DNA of 14,425 bases from Alsobacter sp040380755. Lineage in GTDB: Bacteria > Pseudomonadota > Alphaproteobacteria > Rhizobiales > Beijerinckiaceae. Under the pieces are notes generated by a model, which was not told the DNA's origin, made no database searches, and was given only the letters and a program-made list of their open reading frames with translations. Each line of letters starts with the position of its first letter. Within the stretch, counting starts at the first letter, position 1. A program made the position numbers and the translations under genes. This document shows, piece after piece, positions 1 through 6,698 of this stretch. Where the stretch lies: NCBI GenBank assembly GCA_040380755.1, contig JBEIIL010000103.1, forward strand, positions 1-14,425, in the 5' to 3' direction.

Positions 1-1
1 G

Positions 2-700
2 CCGCCGCGGCGCGCGCCGCCGCCAGGCGGACCGCAGAAATCGTGGGAGCCGCTCGAGCCCGAGGGCCAATGGCGGGCGATCGGTCGGCTGAACACGATC
101 TTCGGACAGGTGACGGGGCATTGCACCGGGACGCTCGTCGGCCCGCAGCTGGTGCTTACCGCCGCCCATTGCCTGTTCGGACCGCGTCCCGGACAAGTGG
201 CAAGGCCTCAGGATGTGGTCTTCCGCGCTGGCTATGCCCGCGACGGCGATTCCGGCCATGCGGTGGGCAGTGCCATCACGCTGTCGCCGGACTTTGTGTA
301 CTCGAAGCGCCCGACAGGGGCGGCCTCGGCCTCGTCCGACTGGGCACTGGTAACCTTGGAATCACCGCTAGATGTCGCGCCGCTCGGCCTGCGTGTCGTG
401 CCTTACGCCGACATGGCGCGACTGGGATCAGCCGGTGTTGTCGTACAGGTCGGTTACGGAATGGAACGGCGCCATATGCCATCGATCATGCGGCGCTGTC
501 GCATTTTCGGCGATCCCCGCGCTCGCGTGATCGGCCATCGCTGCCTAGCCAATTTCGGTTATTCCGGCGCCCCGCTCCTCCTCGTTGAAGAGGGTCGACC
601 GCTGATCATTGGTGTCGGTTCGATCGCCGACCCTGGGCGCAGTGGCCTGGCGTCGCCCGCGGAACGCTTCGCCGACAGCATCGCCGCTACCGCACGGTGA
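2..700 (+). CDS. Trypsin-like serine protease (5' end outside window)
   Basis: Chymotrypsin-fold (S1) serine endopeptidase, probably exported. The frame is open to the left edge, and the residues before the first GTG (position 110) already look like protease sequence (WRAIGRLN...), so the true start lies upstream and 232 residues are visible. The catalytic His is in TAAHC (codon 167-169), the Asp in SSDWALV (338-340) and the Ser in GYSGAPLL (563-565), in the order expected for the family. The usual GDSGGP is GYSGAP here: Asp before Ser is replaced by Tyr, which occurs in divergent bacterial members but may alter activation or activity. Four cysteines are visible, including the one after the catalytic His. 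The gene ends at TGA 698-700, inside a 12-bp palindrome. Any signal peptide would be outside the window. Substrate unknown. Confidence 0.85.
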   Translation, partial: PPRRAPPPGGPQKSWEPLEPEGQWRAIGRLNTIFGQVTGHCTGTLVGPQLVLTAAHCLFGPRPGQVARPQDVVFRAGYARDGDSGHAVGSAITLSPDFVYSKRPTGAASASSDWALVTLESPLDVAPLGLRVVPYADMARLGSAGVVVQVGYGMERRHMPSIMRRCRIFGDPRARVIGHRCLANFGYSGAPLLLVEEGRPLIIGVGSIADPGRSGLASPAERFADSIAATAR

Positions 701-710
701 TCCGCGGATC
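699..710. repeat. 12-bp perfect palindrome at protease stop codon
   Basis: GATCCGCGGATC is self-complementary and overlaps the TGA of the protease gene. It has no loop and no T-run, so a terminator role is doubtful and a chance restriction-like palindrome is possible. Confidence 0.4.
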
Positions 711-743
711 GCGGCATCGTCACTGTCAGGGGAAGGAAAAGGT

Positions 744-797
744 GGCCGGCCGGGAGTAGCCTGCGAGGAGGCCACTCCGGCCACTCCCGAGCCGGCC
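744..797. terminator. Strong stem-loop between convergent genes
   Basis: A 14-nt left arm (744-757, GGCCGGCCGGGAGT) pairs with 783-797 (ACTCCCGAGCCGGCC) apart from one bulged A at 790. The inner 25 nt can form a further small hairpin (GGAG 767-770 with CTCC 775-778). It lies 44 bp past the protease stop. There is no T-run after it on either strand, so it would be an atypical or Rho-assisted 3' end structure. It could also be a structured RNA. The role is inferred. Confidence 0.45.
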
Positions 798-950
798 GAA
801 CCCCACGGGACCCAGGAGATGCGGCGGACCTGAGCATTCCGTAGGGTATTGCGTTTCGCCCGGGGCGATGGGGACGCCCAACGGACGCAACGGCCATCAG
901 ATTACCGCAGACACAACGACGCGTCCAACTTCGCGATGGCTTGTTGCAGA

Positions 951-965
951 TTAATCAGATGTTAA
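951..965. promoter_or_regulatory. CtrA-type binding motif TTAA-N7-TTAA
   Basis: TTAA (951-954), seven bases TCAGATG, then TTAA (962-965) is an exact match to the consensus for the alphaproteobacterial cell-cycle regulator CtrA. TTAA is rare in this GC-rich sequence. The motif sits 47 bp past the pleD stop codon, between two convergent genes, so it is not upstream of any visible coding gene. Possible roles are an antisense transcript into pleD or the protease, a small RNA, or a non-promoter binding site. Binding is inferred from the motif only. Confidence 0.5.
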
Positions 966-1011
966 GGTAAAGGTCAACATTCGCAAGCCCGGTGGCACGA
1001 ATGCTCTGCGA

Positions 1012-2391
1012 CTACGCAGCCTGAACGTCGATGATGACGCGGTTGCGACCTTCGGCCTTGGCGCGGTAGAGCGCCGAATCAGCCCGCCTGAGGAGCACAT
1101 CGGGCGTATCGCCAGGGCCCTGGACGGCTGTGACGCCGATCGAAACGGTGACCGGGATCTGCCGGGTTCCCTTGTGCACGGCGAAAAGGTCCTTTTCCAC
1201 CCGTGTCCGGATGCGCTCCGCGGCGAGCCGGGCCGTATCCAGGGGCGTATCGGGCATCAGCACGACAAGCTCTTCCCCGCCGAACCGCGCCACGAGGTCG
1301 TTGCCACGCAGGCTTTTGCGGACGCGTTGGGCGAACTCGCGCAGGACATCATCGCCAGCATCGTGCCCGTGCGAGTCGTTAACGGCTTTGAACCGATCGA
1401 CATCAAGGACCAGGACGGCCATGGGCCGGCCGCGATTCAGGGCCTCCTCGACCATCGCGTTGAAGTGGCTGTCGAGGTAGCGACGGTTGTGCAAGCCAGT
1501 CAGCGGATCGACGATGGCGAGCTCGATCGAGGCGTGCACGGTCTCGCGCAGCCGATCGGCATAGCGCTTGCGCCGGATTTGCGTGCGCACCCGCGCGAGC
1601 AGCTCGTTCCTGTCGACTGGACGGACGAGATAGTCGTTCACGCCGAGGTCCAGCCCGCGCAAAACCCGGCCGGTGTCGTCGGCCTCCGCCAGGATCAGGA
1701 TCGCGAGGTGCCGGGTCCGGTCGAGCGACCGGATCTGGCTGCATAGCCGCAACCCGTCATAGTGGGCCAGGTCGGTGCTGACGATGACGACGTCCGGCGC
1801 CTCGTCGGTCGCGACGAACAGGGCCCGCTGCGGATCCGTCTCCAGCACCACGCTGTGCTGCATGGAGAGCGTCTGCACAATCCGGTCCGACGCGCTCTTG
1901 CGATCCTCGACCAGCAGGATCCGGCCGTTGAGCCCGGTGTCTGCCAAGGCCTGCACGGCAGGGTCGGCAATCCCGAGATCGCGTGACGCGACGGCGCGGG
2001 TGCGCAGCTCGTCGGTGACGGCCTTGAGCCGCACCAGGCTGCGCACGCGCGCCAGAAGTGCGATCTCGTTGACGGGCTTGGTGAGAAAGTCGTCGGCGCC
2101 GGCCTTGAGCCCCTTCACCCGGTCGCTCGGCTGGTCGAGCGCCGTCACCATCACGACGGGAATATGGGCCGTGGCCGGATTGGCCTTAATCCGCCGGCAG
2201 ACGTCGAACCCATCCATGCCGGGCATCATCACGTCTGTCAGAACGATGTCGGCCAGGCCCTGGTCGCAGATCGCCAGGGCGTCGGCGCCGTTATAGGCCG
2301 TGAGAACGTCAAAATACTCAGCCGAGAGTCGCGCCTCGAGCAGCTTGACGTTCGGCGCGATGTCATCGACGACGAGGACACGTGCGCTCAT
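1012..2391 (-). CDS. pleD: PleD-type response regulator / diguanylate cyclase
   Basis: Makes cyclic di-GMP from two GTP when phosphorylated; in Caulobacter PleD drives the swarmer-to-stalked pole transition. The protein is 459 aa, close to Caulobacter PleD. REC1 (about 4-120) has the full phospho-site: D9-D10, acceptor D53, T83 and K105. REC2 (about 157-272) is an adaptor: the acceptor position is not clearly an Asp and the conserved Lys is R257. The GGDEF domain (about 290-456) has DPLTGLHNRR near 295, active-site GGEEL at 371-375, and the product-inhibition motif RGND at 362-365 five residues before it, so allosteric c-di-GMP feedback is expected. The start ATG overlaps the divK stop (ATGA), so translation is probably coupled. 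The gene is convergent with the upstream protease. Identity is very secure. Confidence 0.97.
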   Translation of the reverse strand: MSARVLVVDDIAPNVKLLEARLSAEYFDVLTAYNGADALAICDQGLADIVLTDVMMPGMDGFDVCRRIKANPATAHIPVVMVTALDQPSDRVKGLKAGADDFLTKPVNEIALLARVRSLVRLKAVTDELRTRAVASRDLGIADPAVQALADTGLNGRILLVEDRKSASDRIVQTLSMQHSVVLETDPQRALFVATDEAPDVVIVSTDLAHYDGLRLCSQIRSLDRTRHLAILILAEADDTGRVLRGLDLGVNDYLVRPVDRNELLARVRTQIRRKRYADRLRETVHASIELAIVDPLTGLHNRRYLDSHFNAMVEEALNRGRPMAVLVLDVDRFKAVNDSHGHDAGDDVLREFAQRVRKSLRGNDLVARFGGEELVVLMPDTPLDTARLAAERIRTRVEKDLFAVHKGTRQIPVTVSIGVTAVQGPGDTPDVLLRRADSALYRAKAEGRNRVIIDVQAA

Positions 2392-2765
2392 GACTTCGCG
2401 TCACCCGCGTAGATCCGCACCGTCTCGATGAACTTGGCGACGGAAATCGGCTTCGACAGATAGGCTTCGCATCCCTTGCGGCGAATCCGCTCCTCATCAC
2501 CCTTCATCGCGAAAGCCGTGATGGCGACGATCGGGATCGAGCGCAGGGTTTCGTCGCTCTTCAGCCACTCGGTCACGTCCTCTCCCGACACCTCCGGCAG
2601 CTGGATGTCCATGAGGATCAGGTCGGGGTGATGGGTGCGTGCCAGTTCGACCGCCTCGACGCCACTGGCCGTCTTCAGAGTCGCGTATCCGTGCGCCTCA
2701 AGAAGGTCGTTGAAGAGCTTCATGTTCAGCTCGTTGTCCTCGACAATGAGCACGGTCTTCGGCAT
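2388..2765 (-). CDS. divK: Single-domain response regulator DivK
   Basis: Stand-alone receiver that, in Caulobacter, carries phosphate between PleC and DivJ and controls CtrA through DivL and CckA. The protein is 125 aa, the same length as Caulobacter DivK, and keeps signature blocks such as VEDNELNMKLF, DLILMDIQLP (acceptor D53), AFAMKGDEERI and SKPIS (phospho-site Lys). The ATG at 2765 was chosen because MPKTVLIVED matches the family N-terminus; the frame continues upstream only as unrelated Arg/Pro-rich sequence. A purine-rich GGGGACGGGCGA precedes the start. It is the first gene of a divK-pleD operon with a 4-nt overlap. Its promoter must lie in the 83 bp before the divergent DUF3572 gene, where a partial CtrA-like site (2828-2842) is present. 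Confidence 0.97.
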   Translation of the reverse strand: MPKTVLIVEDNELNMKLFNDLLEAHGYATLKTASGVEAVELARTHHPDLILMDIQLPEVSGEDVTEWLKSDETLRSIPIVAITAFAMKGDEERIRRKGCEAYLSKPISVAKFIETVRIYAGDAKS

Positions 2766-2827
2766 TCGCCCGTCCCCGACTCGGGTCCGGCTTGGCCAGA
2801 CCAATGGGCGGCCTCGTCCAGGACCGC

Positions 2828-2842
2828 TTAAATGGATATAAC
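2828..2842. promoter_or_regulatory. Degenerate CtrA-like site / -10 element in divK-DUF3572 intergenic region
   Basis: TTAA (2828-2831), seven bases, then TAAC keeps only one exact half of a CtrA site, and divK is a reported CtrA-linked gene in Caulobacter. The same patch holds TATAAC at 2837-2842, a good -10 for the plus strand that would start transcription near 2849, the first base of a possible ATG. No convincing -35 box is seen. Both readings are inference. Confidence 0.3.
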
Positions 2843-2848
2843 AGAGAC

Positions 2849-3181
2849 ATGTTGATGAAACACAAACCTCCCTCTGGAAAGGCGTCCCGCGACGGGGCGG
2901 ACCATGCCGCGGCAGAGGGGCTGGCGGTCGAAGTCCTCGCCTTTCTTGCGGGTGACGAGGCCCGCCTCGCCGGCTTTCTCGATGCCACCGGCCTGACACC
3001 GCAGACCCTGCGAACGGCAGCCTCGGCGCAGGGTTTCCTGATCGGGGTTCTCGACCACCTTGCTGCCGACGAATCGCTGCTTCTGGCCTTCACAGCCCAG
3101 CAGGGCTCCGACCCGGCAGCGGTCCTGCGGGCCCGCGACCGGCTGGCCGGCCCGCATGCGGAGGGGCTCCGCGAGGGGTAG
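2849..3181 (+). CDS. DUF3572 family protein
   Basis: Small, mostly helical protein of unknown function, about 110 aa, found widely in Alphaproteobacteria and often just upstream of dinB or near divK. The conserved core runs from about residue 20 (AEGLAVEVLAFLAGDEARL) through the glycine/leucine-rich helix GFLIGVLDHLAADESLL to the final Arg-rich helix. It has no signal peptide, membrane segment or catalytic motif. Possible starts are ATG 2849 or ATG 2855. Neither has a clear ribosome site, and a -10-like TATAAC at 2837-2842 would make 2849 leaderless. The stop is 4 bp before the dinB ATG, so the two genes are almost certainly one transcript. The cellular role is unknown. Confidence 0.85.
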   Translation: MLMKHKPPSGKASRDGADHAAAEGLAVEVLAFLAGDEARLAGFLDATGLTPQTLRTAASAQGFLIGVLDHLAADESLLLAFTAQQGSDPAAVLRARDRLAGPHAEGLREG

Positions 3182-3185
3182 TGCC

Positions 3186-4472
3186 ATGCCGGGCCTGCAT
3201 CTTTGCCGGGACTGCCTGTCCGACACCACCGGCAAGGTACGCTGTCCGTCCTGTGGGTCGCCCCGGATCCTCTCCCATCCCGAGCTCGCAGAGCTGACCA
3301 TTGCCCATGTCGACTGCGATGCCTTCTATGCCGCCGTCGAGAAGCGGGACCGGCCCGAACTGGTTGACAGGCCAGTCATCATTGGCGGCGGCCGCCGGGG
3401 CGTCGTCGCCACCGCCTGCTACGTCGCCCGCACCCACGGCGTGCGCTCGGCGATGCCGATGTTCAAGGCGCTGGCCGCTTGCCCGGATGCCGTGGTGATC
3501 CGCCCCGACATGGCCAAGTATGCGGCGGTCGGCAAAGACATCCGCCGCCGCATGCTCGCCTTGACCCCGATGGTCGAGCCGCTGTCGATCGACGAAGCCT
3601 TTCTCGACCTGTCAGGCACGGAGCGGCTGCACGGCGCGCCACCAGCCGTGACGCTGGCGCGCTTTGCCCGCGAGGTGGAAGACGAGGTCGGGATTACCGT
3701 GTCGGTTGGCCTCTCGTGGAACAAGTTTCTGGCCAAGGTCGCGTCGGACCACGACAAGCCCCGCGGCTTCACCGTGATCGGCCGGGCCGAAGCCGCAACC
3801 TTCCTTGCCGGGCGGCCAGTCGGGATCATTCCGGGTGTCGGACGTGTCACGCAGGAGCGCCTCGCCCGTGACGGCATCCGCAGCATCGCCGATCTCCAAC
3901 GCTGCGACACTACCGAACTGGCCAAACGCTATGGCGAGGAAGGGATGCGCCTCGCCCGTCTCGCTCGGGGCGAAGACGCAAGATTGGTCAAGCCGGAGCG
4001 CGAGACCAAGAGCATTTCGGCCGAAACCACCTTCGACGAGGACATCGCCGACACGGAGACCCTGCTGCCGGTCCTCATGCGCCTGAGCGAGAAGGTCGCC
4101 CTTCGCCTGCGTCGGTCGGGCCTGGCCACGCGCGGTGTCACGCTGAAGCTGAAGACGGCAGATTTTCGCACCCGCACTCGGGCCCGATCGGGCTTGCCGC
4201 CGACGCAGCTTGCCGCGTCCCTTTTCGAGGCGGGGCGTGACCTGCTGGCGCGCGAGACCGGCGGCACCGCGTTCCGCCTGATCGGCATCGGAGCGAGCGA
4301 TCTTTGTCCCGCCAATGACGCCGACCAAGGCGATCTCGTCAACACACGGGTTGTTCGTCAGGCCAGCGTCGAGAGGGCCATCGATTCCCTGCGCGAACGA
4401 TTTGGTGGCGATGCCGTGATGCGCGGACTGGTGTTCGGTGCGCCGGGGCGCAAGCCGCGCCCCGGCTCCTAG
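3186..4472 (+). CDS. dinB: DNA polymerase IV (Y family) with N-terminal zinc ribbon
   Basis: Error-prone translesion DNA polymerase. The protein is 428 aa. The N-terminus has a CxxC-x9-CxxC zinc-ribbon-like motif (C7, C10, C20, C23), an extension typical of many alphaproteobacterial DinB proteins. The palm active site follows: HVDCDAFYAAVE (metal ligand D43, steric-gate Y48) and SIDEAFLD (D136, E137). The thumb helix-hairpin-helix GIIPGVGRVTQERL comes next, and the little-finger domain spans about 270-425. ATG 3186 was chosen because GAGGGG lies just before it and the zinc ribbon starts there, although the frame is open further upstream. It follows the DUF3572 gene by 4 bp. No alphaproteobacterial LexA box (GTTC-N7-GTTC or GAAC-N7-GAAC) is seen upstream. 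It is convergent with eipB, 10 bp away. Confidence 0.96.
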   Translation: MPGLHLCRDCLSDTTGKVRCPSCGSPRILSHPELAELTIAHVDCDAFYAAVEKRDRPELVDRPVIIGGGRRGVVATACYVARTHGVRSAMPMFKALAACPDAVVIRPDMAKYAAVGKDIRRRMLALTPMVEPLSIDEAFLDLSGTERLHGAPPAVTLARFAREVEDEVGITVSVGLSWNKFLAKVASDHDKPRGFTVIGRAEAATFLAGRPVGIIPGVGRVTQERLARDGIRSIADLQRCDTTELAKRYGEEGMRLARLARGEDARLVKPERETKSISAETTFDEDIADTETLLPVLMRLSEKVALRLRRSGLATRGVTLKLKTADFRTRTRARSGLPPTQLAASLFEAGRDLLARETGGTAFRLIGIGASDLCPANDADQGDLVNTRVVRQASVERAIDSLRERFGGDAVMRGLVFGAPGRKPRPGS

Positions 4473-4481
4473 TGGGAGCCG
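4463..4481. terminator. Short hairpin over the dinB stop
   Basis: CGGCTCC (4463-4469), a 5-nt loop containing the TAG stop, and GGAGCCG (4475-4481) form a perfect 7-bp stem in the 10-bp gap between the convergent dinB and eipB genes. It could serve both strands, but no T-run follows, so efficiency is uncertain. Confidence 0.35.
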
Positions 4482-4482
4482 C

Positions 4483-5307
4483 TCACTTGTCGCAATCTGG
4501 CGTCTTCAGCGCATCAAGGCGGGTCAGTTGCCCCTTGAGGCTGAAATCGCCGTAGTCGAGGCGCAGATTGCGCGACACGCCGTTTTCCAGCAAGTCGAAC
4601 GCGATGGTGTAGAGCGGCTGTTGGGCGTCGCGCTGGCCATTCTCGAAATAGCTCACCGACACCGGCCAGCGGGGCATGTCTCCCCACCCGGCCTGCCGCA
4701 CCGACTCTTCAACTCCGTCACCGCCCCGGCTTTCCTTCCCGATGACCGCAAACGTGTCATAGACCTTCTGCCCGGTCTCGGAGCCATCGAAGATTTTGAC
4801 CTCAAGCGTCGGCTTCCCGGCCCGCGCGGCCTCGATCAGCAAGCGAATCTGCTCGGTCGGGAAAACAATCTCCCCCGACACATCCTTGCGGGTCGTCGCT
4901 GGCTTCTTCAGCCGGATCACAATCCCGACACCGGGCTTTCGTTCGGCCGAACCGTCGGTCGCCATCGGGCGTCCCGGCCCCATCCGCGACTCGGTGTTGA
5001 AGCGAAGACTGGACCCATCCGCCTCCTCGAAGGTGGTCGAGCGCATGTCCGAGAGCCGGGTTCCCAGCCCGCCACCGGAGAGTTCGGTCACCTGACGAAA
5101 GGTCAGGGCATAGCCCTCACACGCCGAACCGGTGAACTCGAAGACGATCCGGCCGCGCGCGCTGTCGACCCCTTTCGAGCCACGGCTGTCGGAAAGCGAA
5201 AGGTCGTAGGTGGCCCGGTGCGCGGCCATCGGAACGCGGTCGGCGGCTGTGGCCGCCCCGCTGACGACAATGGCTGCTCCGGCGGCAAGGAATCGGCGGA
5301 TCGACAT
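4483..5307 (-). CDS. eipB: EipB-like periplasmic protein (DUF1849)
   Basis: DUF1849 proteins are exported beta-spiral envelope proteins; Brucella EipB is needed for cell-envelope integrity. The protein is 274 aa. Residues 1-21 form a signal peptide (MSIRR, a hydrophobic AAGAAIVVSG stretch, then a cleavage region near ATAA). The mature part begins with HRATYDLSL, a family signature. There are exactly two mature cysteines, C63 (SACEGYAL) and C272 (TPDCDK), at the positions of the single conserved disulfide of EipB. ATG 5307 was chosen for the signal peptide and the GGAGA five bases upstream. The longer frame to 5430 has no such support. It is divergent from the RidA gene and convergent with dinB. 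The symbol is by family resemblance. Confidence 0.88.
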   Translation of the reverse strand: MSIRRFLAAGAAIVVSGAATAADRVPMAAHRATYDLSLSDSRGSKGVDSARGRIVFEFTGSACEGYALTFRQVTELSGGGLGTRLSDMRSTTFEEADGSSLRFNTESRMGPGRPMATDGSAERKPGVGIVIRLKKPATTRKDVSGEIVFPTEQIRLLIEAARAGKPTLEVKIFDGSETGQKVYDTFAVIGKESRGGDGVEESVRQAGWGDMPRWPVSVSYFENGQRDAQQPLYTIAFDLLENGVSRNLRLDYGDFSLKGQLTRLDALKTPDCDK

Positions 5308-5331
5308 GGCAGTCTCCGGATGCGGGAGATG

Positions 5332-5360
5332 ACGATAGAGCCGCGGCACGGTGGCATCAA
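5332..5360 (-). promoter_or_regulatory. Candidate sigma-70-type promoter for eipB
   Basis: On the minus strand TTGATG (5360-5355), a 17-bp spacer and TATCGT (5337-5332) resemble the -35 and -10 boxes. The predicted start near 5325 leaves about 18 nt before the ATG, with GGAGA in between. The hexamers match 4 of 6 each, so this is suggestive only. Confidence 0.35.
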
Positions 5361-5462
5361 TGCGGCGGAACACCCCCGCCGCCATACCTTGCAGGCCTCG
5401 CGGCAATGGGCGACAACCGGTAGCGGCCAAGCCAACGATCAGGACGCTGCCAGGGAGCCGTC

Positions 5463-5930
5463 ATGAGCATCGAGACACGCCTTGCCGATCTCGGCATCGT
5501 CCTGCCGGCCCCGGCCTCCCCCATTGCCAATTATGTCCCCGCCGTGCGCAGCGGCACGCTGCTGGTCGTGTCAGGGCAGCTTTGCCTCGGACCGGACGGA
5601 AAGCTCGCTCCCGCACACACAGGCAGACTCGGCGCGGACATTGCGCCGGAGGTCGCGGCCGAGGGCGCACGCCTGTGCGCCATCAACATTCTTGCCCAGG
5701 CAAAAGCGGCGCTGGGAAGCCTCGACGCGATCACCCGCTGCATCCGGCTGGGCGGCTTCATCAATGTCGCGCCGGGCTTTACCGCTATCGCGCCGGTGAT
5801 GAACGGGGCCTCCGACCTCATCGTTGCGGTGCTGGGTGACCGCGGACGGCATGCCCGCAGCACCATCGGCGTTGCCGAACTGCCGCTGGGCGCGGTGGTC
5901 GAAGTCGAAGCAATGTTCGAGGTTGCGTGA
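5463..5930 (+). CDS. RidA/YjgF/UK114 family protein (long subgroup)
   Basis: RidA proteins are small trimeric enamine/imine deaminases that protect PLP enzymes from 2-aminoacrylate. This 155-aa protein is longer than classic RidA (about 128 aa) and belongs to the YjgF-like subgroup with an extra N-terminal strand (LADLGIVLPAP), whose substrates are not well defined. Conserved features are VVSGQLCLGPDG, AKAALGSLDAITRCIRLGGFI in the middle, and ARSTIGVAELPLGAVVEVEA at the end; R132 occupies the place of the ligand-binding Arg of active RidA. The start is ATG 5463 with AGGGAG five bases before it. The stop overlaps the next ATG (TGATG), implying coupling. True deaminase activity is not assured. 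Confidence 0.92.
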   Translation: MSIETRLADLGIVLPAPASPIANYVPAVRSGTLLVVSGQLCLGPDGKLAPAHTGRLGADIAPEVAAEGARLCAINILAQAKAALGSLDAITRCIRLGGFINVAPGFTAIAPVMNGASDLIVAVLGDRGRHARSTIGVAELPLGAVVEVEAMFEVA

Positions 5931-6676
5931 TGCTGGCGCCCGACTGGCTGGTTGCGCGGCCGATTGCCCATCGCGGTTTGCATCATCGCGCATCCGGCGT
6001 CGTCGAGAACACGATCGGCGCAGCCCGGGCGGCTATCGCGGGCGGCTTTGCGATCGAGTGCGACGTGCAGCTCACGCGCGACCTCGAGGCGGTCGTGTTC
6101 CATGATTTCGCGCTCGACCGGCTGACCACGGCCAAAGGACGGGTCGCTGACAAGACATCGGCCGAGATCGGCGCCCTCGACCTGCGCGACACCACCGACA
6201 AGGTGCCGACACTGGGCGCGTTCCTGGCGGCAATCGACGGTCGCGTCCCCCTCATCCTGGAGATCAAGAGCGCGTTCGATGGCGATCTGCGCCTGGCCCG
6301 GCGCACGGCCGAGGTGGTGCGGGCCTATCCAGGCCCGGTCGCGCTGAAATCATTCGATCCCGATCTTGTCGCGGCCCTGCGCGACCTGACGCCTGCGCAT
6401 CCGCGTGGCATCGTCGGTGAGAATCGCTACGAACACGCGGAATGGCAGGTGCTGCCCGCAGCGCGCCGGCATGCCATGGCCAACCTGCTGCACTACCAAG
6501 ACAGTCGGCCCGATTTCATCTCCTGGCAGGTGATGGATCTGCAGTCGGCCGCACCGTTCCTGTGCCGCAACGCGGTCGGACTGCCGCTGATGACCTGGAC
6601 CGTGCGCACGCCCGACCAGCGCGTTCTCGCCGCCAAGGGCGCCGACCAGATCGTCTTCGAGGGCTTCGTCCCGTGA
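5930..6676 (+). CDS. Glycerophosphodiester phosphodiesterase family protein
   Basis: Hydrolyses glycerophosphodiesters to glycerol-3-phosphate and an alcohol; a TIM-barrel enzyme. The protein is 248 aa, like short cytosolic bacterial GDPDs. The N-terminal catalytic block is complete: HRG (H14), ENT (26-28), the metal-binding E43-x-D45 in ECDVQLT, and H58-D59 in VVFHDF. EIKS, at about 108-111, supplies the next metal ligand, and LMTWTV near the C-terminus is the family's last strand. There is no signal peptide, so it is probably cytoplasmic. ATG 5930 overlaps the upstream TGA by one base; an in-frame GTG three bases earlier would add only one residue. It is second in the five-gene plus-strand run. 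Confidence 0.93.
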   Translation: MLAPDWLVARPIAHRGLHHRASGVVENTIGAARAAIAGGFAIECDVQLTRDLEAVVFHDFALDRLTTAKGRVADKTSAEIGALDLRDTTDKVPTLGAFLAAIDGRVPLILEIKSAFDGDLRLARRTAEVVRAYPGPVALKSFDPDLVAALRDLTPAHPRGIVGENRYEHAEWQVLPAARRHAMANLLHYQDSRPDFISWQVMDLQSAAPFLCRNAVGLPLMTWTVRTPDQRVLAAKGADQIVFEGFVP

Positions 6677-6698
6677 CGCGCTGCGACGGGTCCGCCTG

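Larger units (their letters stand above)
701..1011. other. 311-bp non-coding stretch between convergent protease and pleD
   Basis: No convincing gene is present: small open frames on both strands have no family resemblance and no good ribosome site. The stretch holds the stem-loop at 744-797 and an AT-richer patch at about 938-985 carrying the TTAA-N7-TTAA motif. Both flanking genes end here, so a regulatory site for transcription initiation is unexpected. Confidence 0.6.

Noticed and set aside
110..112. GTG as the start of the protease
   Set aside because: The residues encoded before it continue the protease fold with no stop to the left edge, so the gene is simply cut by the window.
2766..2848. 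LexA (SOS) box for dinB
   Set aside because: Neither GTTC-N7-GTTC nor GAAC-N7-GAAC is present in the spacer.
3060..3185. Upstream extension of dinB to 3060
   Set aside because: It overlaps the DUF3572 gene in another frame and precedes the conserved zinc ribbon; ATG 3186 has a GAGGGG ribosome site.
4438..5466. 342-codon plus-strand open frame between dinB and the RidA gene
   Set aside because: Antisense to the eipB-like gene, which has a signal peptide, family signature and conserved cysteine pair.
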